Positions 11,244 through 22,451 of a stretch of DNA of 64,000 nucleotides are shown in pieces. Position 1 is the stretch's first letter. Every line of letters starts with the position of its first letter. The translations under genes and the position numbers were made by a program. The DNA is taken from positions 9,484,782 to 9,548,781 of the forward strand of contig CM119269.1 of NCBI GenBank assembly GCA_051294375.1, written 5' to 3'. This stretch comes from Paraspadella gotoi (Eukaryota > Chaetognatha). Below the pieces are notes generated by a model. The model was not told the origin of the DNA and made no database searches. It saw nothing but the letters and a program-made list of their open reading frames with translations.

Positions 11244-14200
11244 CTGCAGAACCAAAGACGTTCCGTCGGCTGCAGCTGCGGCGGCCGCGTGCTGCGCCCC
11301 GAGACAACAACGACAACAAGGACAGAGAGAATAGAAGGCGAGACGAAATTTGGCGCTGATGAGATTGTAAATGATTGGGTTCATTGTGGAATTTAAGTAG
11401 TAGAAGATTCCAGACAGATACCTAATGAAAGCCAATCAAGAGGCGAATTACAAAACGAGGAACCAATCATAGCCTTCTGTCCCTACCTTGCTTTTTCTCC
11501 TTGCCCCTTTTCTTCTTTACTCCTTTCCTTCCTTCCTCTTTTCTTCCTTTTCCTTCCCAACCACCTATACTTATCTTTCCACCCTCCCCTCTTTTCCTCC
11601 CTTCCTGCTCTCCTTCCTTTTTCTCCCTCCTTTCTTCCCTCCCACCCTCTATCTCTCTTTCCTCCTTTCTTTCCTCCTTTCCTCCCTCCCTCCCTCCTTT
11701 CCTCCCTTCCTCCCTCACCATATAAACTCATGGATCTTAAAGAGAAAGGGATGAGCCTCCCTCCCCGCCGCCCAGACGCCAGAAGGGATGAAAACCATCA
11801 TGAGTCGTTGCGCGTGATAGGGCGTCCAACAGACGAAGAAGCTGACGACGACGACGACGAGCATTTTGATCACCGACTTTCTGTGAAGAGGGGGTGAGTG
11901 ATAGAGAGTGAGTGATAGAGAGAGAGTGATAAGAGATGAGTGTTAGATGGAATGATGGTAAGAGGAGGGAGGAGAGGGTAAGGGTCTATTTTGGTTACAA
12001 TTTTTAGATAGCGCCCTATTTTTTGCTTAAATTAAATTTTGACCCAGATATCTTTTCAAAAATTGAATCCTTATCCCTGACCCAGACGAAATCCCTAACC
12101 GGCATCCTGAACGACAAATCCTAATCCCTAACCTTAATTACTAACCTTAAACCATAATACCGAACCCAAATTCCTAACCAAAACAACAACTAAATCCTTA
12201 ACTCAATTCGTAACCTCATTATAACCTAATTAATAATGATAATACTAAACCATATAAATCCCGACGATGGCCATTCAACATTAATGCAATCTGTATTAAA
12301 TAAAATCATGATTAAACAAAGCAACGAACTGTATTGTTTGTAAACAAATATCTATTGTTTATATTTTCAAACGCTTTTACAAAAGACAAATAGGATCGTC
12401 TGATTAAGACGAGAGTTTATGTCCAACATTAAAACGGAGCAAAAATATTAAAGTCAAGTAAAAATCAAAATTCGAATATTAGATCACGAACAGGCTGTGA
12501 ATAACCTGTGAACATTTTTAAATAAAAATAAAATTGAATTTTTATTATTCAATTGTCGCATACGCCCATATTTATACATATTGAGAAAGACCGGTGGTAA
12601 GTCGCCTCAATATCACTCACCCTAGAAAATGTCAAAATTTTAAAATGTTTTTTTTCTTATTTTGAAAAGCAGAATTTTTTACGAAAAGTTTAAAAAAAGA
12701 AATATAACTTTCATTAAATGCATAAAAATACTAAAAAACTATTATTATTAACCTATAATTAAATTTTAGTATAAAAAATATATTTTTTAAATTTTTGGAT
12801 AACTTAATGAAAGAATTTTTGATTAAGACTTTTATTTTCTTTTATCAACTATTTATGAGGAATTCGAATCTGCTTTCAAAACTAAGAAAACATTATTTTA
12901 AAATTTTTACATTTTCTATGGTGAGTACTATGTATAAATATGGGCGTATGCGAAAATTAAGAAATTTTTGAAAAAAGTTTTTTATATATCAATGTTCTTT
13001 AGTCCAAGACTGTTCACGATTAACTATTCGAATTTTGATCTGCAGCTTTCACTACTCCTTACTAATTATTTAACCTAAAAAAACAAATTCATTTTTTTAA
13101 TTTAAGTTGATAGGGGTGTTTTCAGAAAAGAGGGCCAAACTGCGGCGACAGCAACAACCACAACGGCAACAACAACCACTACCACCAAAACAACCAAAAA
13201 AAATCACAAGAGCAACAACAACCACAGCAACAACAACCACTACAACCAAAACAACCAAAAAAATCACAAGAGCAACAACCACAACAGCAACAACAACCAC
13301 TACAACCAAAAGAACCAAAAAAAATCACAAGAGCAACAACAACCACAGCAACCCTCACGACCTGGATTTTTTCCTCGTCGCCTGCCATTGAGGAATTGTC
13401 GAGTTGACGGTCAGCGCCGCGGGTGAGTTGTCGTTTTGTTTTAAAGTTCTCGCGATTCTGAGGCGGAAAACAAAAAAACAGCGCGAGAATTAGCCGCCGT
13501 TTTTGTCGTAAAACAAAAAAATGTCACCAATCACATTTAAAAGGTAGGCCTACGTTATACTATGAAAAATTACAAGATTACTTGTTTTGCTATATTAGAC
13601 TAAATTGGATTAAGTTTAAAATGTTGTTTGTTTTCCTTTCTTTTTTCAATGCGTTATTTGTAGAAATTTTTTAAACATACGACTCTTATTATGAAACATA
13701 AAAAACATTTCATTTTGTACCTCAAAAATAAATGTTAGTGTTGTCTTCAGTAATTTTAGGCGGTTTAAAGGCAAATAGACTCAGACAAAGTGGGTGGCGT
13801 AGCTTTTTTTTTCTTTCAAAAATTTGAAAATATCTCCTTTGTTCGCTTTGATTTCCATGTACATAATTCGCATTGTAAAAGAAGCTCCAACCGATTTAAA
13901 GATTGTAAATCTAAATCTTGACTTTTCGATTCACGTCTTAAATTAAAAATGAAAACATTACTGAATGCTCCGCTAAATGCTCCTTAAATTTGTTCGGATA
14001 TTTATCAAACATAAAGAATAATCTTTCTATTATTACAACGTAATAAAAATATCTTTTTCAAGATAGACATTATCTCTTTTTGACAGTATTTTCATAAAGA
14101 TTTCGAATTATATTTTAACAAAAGATTAATTTTTTTTTTATTTGACAGCAAAATAACGGTGATATTCATGGTTGTAAAATGGTATCTGAATAAAAAAAAA

Positions 14201-17200
14201 CGTATAAAAAGAGAAAAAATTCAGTTACGATTCGTCGCTTTGCCGAAGTTTTATATTCCCTTCACTTTTTAGGTTTAAATATTAAAAAAATATACTTTCA
14301 GTTATATTTTTTACCAAGTAAAGTTCAGTTACTTACTTAGTGACTAATTAAAAAAAATACTTTCTAGGCTTCATAATGAAAATGCGACTGGAATTTAAAG
14401 AATATTGTTATTGGATAGTATTTGTAAGCGGCTTGTTGGGTAAGTTTAAACTGGGCACTGATTTAACTTTTAAAAAATAATGGTTTCAGAAATAAACTGC
14501 CATACATATTGGTTTTTCAGTCGGTTGCATGGGAAATGTCCGCCATCGTTCTCGCCGCTTAAAAATCGGTAGCATATACGTATGTTGCTTTTTTTTTTTT
14601 TTTTGATGTGAATTGTTATTTGTTGGTTTTTAAGCTTTTATACCCCATATTTGATATGAATGTTTCCGTCCCTTTCTTACTGATAAACATAGAACTGTCT
14701 CTGTTCATGAACTCTTTTGCTGCTGGTAATAATACTTTTATTATTGTTGAACAATCAATATTTAATGAATTTTTTATTATTAATATCGTTCTATGGTAGA
14801 TTCGGAATCGCCAGGATTTTCCGTCAATGAATTATTGAAGAAACTTCATCGCCTTGAATCAGATTACCCAGGTTAAATTTTGGTTCAATACATTTTATTT
14901 TTTAAATCCTTATTAAAATTTAAGGAAACTTTTAAATATTTTTTTGATTATTATTTTTAGAAGACGTTTGAAATTGGTTTCAACAACGATTTTTATTGTA
15001 ACAAGACGTACATGTTTCGTCTTGTTACAATAAAAATCGTTGTTGAAACCAATTTCAAACGTCTTCTACTAATTCAAAACACAACGAAACGAAAGGAAAT
15101 TCACGATTATTTTTATAAATTCTTTTTGTATTTCATTTCAGGATTGAGCCTTGAACAATTAATGAAGACGATCAGCGATGAGAAAAAATTGGTAAAACAT
15201 TTTCAAATGTTTTTTTTTCGTAAGTATTTAACATTTTGAGACAAATAAGGAGGAATATAAAGTCACTAACATGTACATTTTAATAATGATTTTTTGTCGC
15301 ATTGGTTTAGCGGGTTCAAAACTTATCGTCCCGACCATTCGTCGGCTTAGTTAACAGATATACACTATTATACAGTATTAGGATATTTTAGGGTAGTAGG
15401 TAGTGGGTAGGAAGGGTTCGAAACCTCAAATGCCAAACGGTGAGATGCCCTGGACCCCCACTCTTGCCAAATCTTTTAATAACTTTAATTTCATTTAATA
15501 TGAACTCATGCAATGCCCGACTACATTTCCATTCACGTTAAGGATTCTCATCAAATCTCAAGACGAGAACTTTCAATAGGCGATAACAAAGAGAGGAATT
15601 TTAAAGAAGCAAGCTATGACAAAAACGCTTGGAAAGAAACCTTGTACAAGTACTTTGGAGAAAAAGACTTCAAAAAAAGTGCGGAAAACGAGGTTTCGGG
15701 AAAAAGCTTGAAGGAGCACTTCAAGAACAAAAGATTGGACGATGAAGACTGGAAAACAATATTGTACAAGCTTTTGAAGGAAAGAAGCTTAAAAAATGAT
15801 TCGACAAAGAAAAATACAGGTAATTAATGCAGAGCTGGACAAATAATCCTAATGTTTAACTGTTAGAAAAAAATATTTATTAATTTTATAAAAATATCTC
15901 ACTTAAGTTAAACAAATCCTTGACGAGATGACAGGGAGAAAAATCTTGGACGAGGTGTCAGAGGATTTAAAAGAAAAGCGCGAAGAGGAGACGAATCCTC
16001 TTTCTGAGGAAGATTTTCAAGAGAGAAGCACTCAGCCTAAAGGTTTGAGTAGGAATGACCCGAAATCTTATAATAGTTATATAAACACTATCTATTGGTT
16101 AGATACGATGTTCAGAAAATCGTAAAACACTATTTCAAAAACACTTAATTAAAATGTTTGTTATTTAACTTCCATTTCATTTAAATATTTTATTATTGAA
16201 CATAATTAACCCTTATTTCGTTTCAGAATCCAACTCACATCTTTTAATTCCCGAAAAAATTTTAAAAACAAAGTATGACGACGACTTTGATTCTCCTGGT
16301 TGGTTTTTATACTCCAAAAAAAAAACATTTAATTTTTAGCATTAATCATCACTCAAATAAAATCTTTATTGTTAATTAAAATTTTACTTTTAAGGTTTAA
16401 CCATCGATGAACTCATGAATTCTCCCAATGATGAAAAATATCCGGTAAAATAAAATTATATTTAATTTGTATGGAGGGTCTCCTTCGTTATAAATTTAAA
16501 AAGAAAACAAGTTTTTTTAACAAACAACGATTTGGTTTTTTTTATTTGGAGGAAAAAAACGGACGTGTTTCGACTCTTGTTGTAAACCTTCATCAGCGCA
16601 TTTGCTTTCTCTCCAAATATATTTAATTTCAAAACATTTAAAAAGAGAATTAAAATATTGCAACTATGCTTTTTGCAGATTTATGTTCGTTTATTCTGTT
16701 CTAATTAAAATGGCATTAATAATAATAATAATAATAATTATGATAATAATAATAATAATAATAATAAAAATATTAATAATATTTCTTCTACCTAATTCAC
16801 ATATCAATTGTATTGTTTTTTGTAGGACGAGGAACGAGAAACGAGGAACGAAGACGACGACAACGACAACAATAACAACAACAACGACGTCGCTCTTGAG
16901 GAAGAAAAGAGATCCATGAGACACGTCACAGAAGAGTAAGTTAAAACGTTAACAAAAATTTACAACCTTCACAATTGTGCCGATTTTGGGGACTTATCTT
17001 TTTTGCCTACTAATTTCCTTATCTACATATTCCAGCCTCTGGACAGGCGGCCGGGTTCCCTACGCCTGGACAGACGAGATCGACAACAACAACCAGATGC
17101 AACTGGCTATTTTTGCGGGGATGAAGCAATGGATGGAACAGACCTGCGTCAGGTGATTTAGAGATGGAACAATCTTGAGTCAAGTGATTTAGAGATTAAC

Positions 17201-19955
17201 AGACATGTGTCAGATGATTAAGAGATAAAATTGAGTAGTTTAAAGATAGAACAGTCTTGCGTCAGGTCATTTAGAGATGGCACAGAACTCCGTCATGTGA
17301 TCTAGAGATGGAACAGCCCTGCATCAGGTCATTAAGAGATGAAAAAGTCTTGCATCAGGTGATTCAAAGATGGAACAGACTTGCGACAGGTGATCTCGAG
17401 ATGCTTAAGGTAATTTAGAGATGGAAAAGTCTTGCATCAGATGATTTAGAGACGGAACAGATCTGCGTCAGGTGAACTTGACATGGAACAGACCTGTGTC
17501 AGGTGATCTCCATGGTAACCATTTGAAATCCCCCTCCTGCGAGAAAACGCCAGGAAATTATATCATTTTTATGTTAGTTATTTTTTTAATGTGAAGGAAG
17601 ATTAGGAGCAAATTCGAGCTTGTACTCGTTTTAGCTTTATACATATTTTTTTAAAAAAATTATAAAATCTTAAAGCGTTTTTATTTGGTAAATTTTTTCG
17701 AGTCGGGGCGTCTAAAATGTTCACAATGTAGAGATGAAACAGACATGCATCAATTGCATCACGTAATAAAAAATAAAAATATGGAGCAGACCTGCATCAG
17801 ATCATCCTGAAATCGATCAGACTGCCTGGACGTGATTAGGATTTCGAGTCAGAGATTACTCTTAGTGAAGATCGAGGATGCATTTTGCTCTTGAATTGCA
17901 AAAATGTCAATAATCCGATGGTGATTCGTCCATTCAGAGAGTTCTCGGCGGATTCCATCCGAGTCGCGGATCAGATTCCGTTTCCGGTTCATATAATTTT
18001 ATTCCTGGGCTCATTCCCTCATTCCCTCATTCCCTCATTCCCTCATTCCCTCATTCCCTCATTCCCTCGATGATATTACTGAAATAAACTCGCGTTCATT
18101 TTTTCGCTTGATCTCGAATTCTTTTCTTACTAAAAATTCCAAGCTCCACTTCTTCCTTCTTTGCTTCATATCTCCAAAAATGCGCAATTTGCAACAAAAA
18201 AATTGCTTTATTAATAGCTTATATGAATATAGCATTGCAGGAAATGGAATGATCAAGTAGCTTGTCTCGCTTGTCTCGTTTGTTCTTATATAAAATATAT
18301 TGACCCACTAATCGACAGACAGACAGACGGAACAGCGTTTCACTCAGTCGCGTCCGATCACGAATAATCGAGTAAGAAACGTTGAAATTATAGTTTATAT
18401 TGTTTATATTGTTTAGATTCGAACCTTTCAACGCAACGATTGATGGTGACGATCAATACATCCATTTCACGGCCAACGAGACGGGCTGTTGGTCGTACGT
18501 CGGTCGCATTAAGAAGATCTACGAATACCCGCAGCCGGTAAGAAATGGGATGGCAACGGGGGGGACATGTATGATGCCCGGGGTGTGAGGCATCTGCGAC
18601 AGCTGGCGCTCTGGGCTTTTGACCTGCAGTGACCACCCCATGTCACTGGCGTGTTTAAGCCGACACCATCACACTTTAACCAGCGTGACCGTGATTGGAT
18701 TGAACCCGGACCTCACGGTTAGTGAACGAGTACTTAGCTGTCAAAGCCAATGGGACGAGCGGAGTTTCACCAAGCTATACGGGAGGCAACGCCACCTTTT
18801 TAGCCGAAACTCAATATCAGAAAATTTAAAAATATGGTTAAGTATTAAGGTGATTTGGTGTGAAGATCAGGATTGGAATTAAAATTAAGTTCAATGATTA
18901 AGGGTAGGAGGGGGTGCTCCCGAAAAATAGTGCCAAGATTTCAAGGAACTAAGGATAATTATTAAGTATGCGCGGGCTATCTAATTCCGTTTTTGTTATT
19001 AGTTAAATGTTTTGATGATAATGATGGTGTATTGTAGAAGTTTTGAATTTTTTGGGGAGTGTTGTTAAGTGATGGAAATAATCATGATAAAGATAGTAGC
19101 GACTGTAATGAAAATAATTATTTAATTATAATGATAATAATATTCATTCTCAATTTAATGAGGTCTCGCTTCAACGTAACAATCAGTTGGGATATGGTTG
19201 CATGCACGCGCGCACCGTGGCGCATGAATTGGGTCACGTGCTAGGACTAGATCACGAACAGAACAGGTGATAATATTAAGGCCGATCTTTAACGAAAATG
19301 GTGGCTTATCGAGTAAAGTCATCAGGTCATGACCCCAACTAAAGGCCTCAATTCCAACCCAGTATAGATGACGATGATAATGAAAGGTTATGGTTATAGA
19401 GATCACGATGATGGTGATAATGATGACTCGATGATGAAGATAATGATAATGATGATGACGAGTTCGATAATGACGATGATGATGATAATGAAGAATGTCT
19501 ACGACGACAATGATGATAATGATGATGATGATGATGGTTATGACGATGATGTGATTATATTGATGAAGATAATGAAGATTATGAAGATAATGATTATTAT
19601 GATGATGATGATGACGACGACGATGAGAACGGGCATGCAACAAATTTCCCTTGCTATCACTAAAAAAAAGTTTAAAAACTAAAAACTAAAAAAAGAAGCA
19701 AGATATCTTCTCGAGTCTTGACCGTGTCCCACTCTCCTCAATACAGGAAAGATCGCGACGACTACGTAAACGTTTATCGCGAAAACATCATCCCTTATTT
19801 TTGGTCACAATTTACGCTTGTAGACGACAGGTACAGCGACAATTCCACATACGACTATGGGTCTGTCATGCACTATGGACCTTACTTCTTTTCAAAGTTC
19901 AATACCACCACGGTAAGAGAAATTACCGAGGGAAGGGCCTAATGTCTAATGTATA

Positions 19956-20003
<48 letters not shown>

Positions 20004-21066
20004 ACTCAAGTTCGAAGGAACTAATGTGTCATTAATTCGTTCTCTATTTCTCTTTCTCTCTCTCTTTGTCTCTCATCTCTTTCTCTTTTAATATAAATAG
20101 GGTCAATACATAGTCACCTAAAGATGGACTTAATGTCTCATTAATTCTCTCCTGCTCTCTCTCTCTCTCTTTCCACTTAGGGTCAATACATGGTCACTAT
20201 AGAACCAAAGAACGAATGTTATTTCGACATAATCGGAAGAACGCCGAGGGTATCCTTCTGGGATGCTTGGTGAGGCGACCTTATTTTCCAAAAACGTCTC
20301 GTTTCATCTTATATTATAGGTTTATAATGGGGTTAAATATTAAAGTTAAAATTAAATTCAGGGATTAGGGAACAGAAATGGGGTGCGTTTAGTAAAGAGT
20401 GCCGAGAAAGACACAAAATTTCGAAGGCGCAAATGTTAAATGATTTTTCGTCAATTTCCTTATGGCAAACAAAGAGGACGCAAATAATTGAAAAAAAATT
20501 TTCTGGCCAAATTGTTAAGTTGATAGCGGGAGCTGAGGATACAAGGGGGCCAACAAAAATTGTGGAGGTGTCGGCCGATTCTCTACATTTAAATAATTTT
20601 CCTTCACTTTCTCTTGACATCTTCTTTCCTTTTCCTCCCAAACTCTCCGATTTTCAACCCCTTCTCCCCCCCCACCAAAAAAAAAGGATCGTGAACCAGA
20701 GGTACAACTGCACCGAAGGATTGAATATGACCTGTCCCGACGGTTGCTACCCGTCCCGCACTGTGAGGAACCCCACCGGAGAATGCCAATGCCCTCGACC
20801 ATATCGGGATCCTTGCAAGATGTGCTACTACGACGTCGACAATTTTAGAGGATGCAGCACCGTCTTCCCTCTAGATCCGCCTTTGGTTTGCGGCAGATTC
20901 CGGGATGGTTGCTGTGGTACTTGCGTCCATCACTACTACAAGCCGAAGAAGGTCAGACTTGATAGATAAGGAATATTTTGGAATCATGAAAAAAGTTGAA
21001 ATTTGAAAAAAAAAATTGTTTTTTTAGAGAATTTCTAAAGTGCTACTAATAAAGTTACAAAGGTAG

Positions 21067-21111
<45 letters not shown>

Positions 21112-22411
21112 TAATAATAATAATAATGATAATAATTTAACAGCATCTGATTATTAAAGTATTCACAGTTATTTTTATAAAAAATAATAATAATAATATT
21201 ATTATTATTAATATTATTATTATTATTAATAAAATTTTCCGAATTTTTTTATAATTCGATGTTTGCTATCTATTTCTCTCTTGTTTTCTCTCTGGTTCAC
21301 AGGCCTGTCCTCAATGGAACCTTGGCCGTGACTGCTATCTCGACGTCCGCAATGGTCAATTTCACGTCATCACTGATGAGGAGGCGAAAGAACTTTGCAT
21401 GGACCGTCAATTTTTCAAGCGGTGTTGCTACAGATGCATGGAGACACTGACTCCCACTGAGCAGGAGTTTCTGGAGGATTATGATCCTGATTACTTTGAG
21501 GATTAAATCGGACTTTTTTTTTTTTTTTGGTTAAAAATTCATTGTCCTCAATCACGACTGAACATACAAGGAAAAGGTTAACTCTTGTCAGAAATCTTAT
21601 TCACAAATCACAATGTTTGTTAAATCTAAACTCTCAGAACTTTCTGACTCCTAAGTTTACCCGTGTTCTAAAGACGTAATAGTGAGCATCAATTGACTAA
21701 CTTTGCTCATTCGGACAAAAAAATGAAAACCTATAATAAAAGAGGATGTAATAAAAAGACTGGCGACTGTAGTGACGGCGTTAGAACCGATGGAATTGGG
21801 ATTTGATTTTCTGCTAATGTTTGCTTAATGGAAACATATACCCTTAAATCGCTTAAATTCGTATTTTTTGTTTTTTTGTTTTTTATTTATTGCATCGAGT
21901 CAGACTTTCTATGAATATAGATAAGGTTTTTTTCTGAATTTATGAAAAAAAATCGAATTCACTTAGATCAGTCAGAAAAACCTCTTGATGCGGTATCGGG
22001 CTACATTGTCAAATATTTATATACTTAAGTATTAATTTTTAAGCTTAATTTCAAGTAGAAAATTTTTTACGGATAAAATATTTTTCCGGTTTTATAATAT
22101 TCTTTATTATGTATATACTCTCCTTTCGTTGTTTTTGAGGTATTAGGAAAAAACAGTTTTTGTTTGACAAACGATTTATTTGACACAATTTAGTCAGACA
22201 TGTTTCGGCTCATTCATTTAGAGCCTTCATCAGTGTTTGACAATCAATATTTTGTCTCTGTTGAAGTAAGTTTTTGAGAGAGAGAAAGAGAGAGAGAGAA
22301 ATTGAGGGAGAGTTTCCAACAAAGAATAAGGTAAGGGACAGTGGTCAGATCTGAGGACAGCTGAAGGTGAGGAGAGGGAAGAAGTAAGTCTTTGAAAAAT
22401 GAAATGAGAGT

Positions 22412-22451
<40 letters not shown>

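Noticed and set aside
13097-13391. Thr- and Val/Gly-rich frames at the ~60-bp minisatellite
   Set aside because: Both strands are open because of the repeat; the real coding part nearby is the ICL3 exon in another frame.
19155-19643. 162-codon His/Ile-rich minus-strand frame
   Set aside because: It is antisense to the astacin exon with the zinc motif and to a (GAT)n repeat; only the plus strand gives family motifs.
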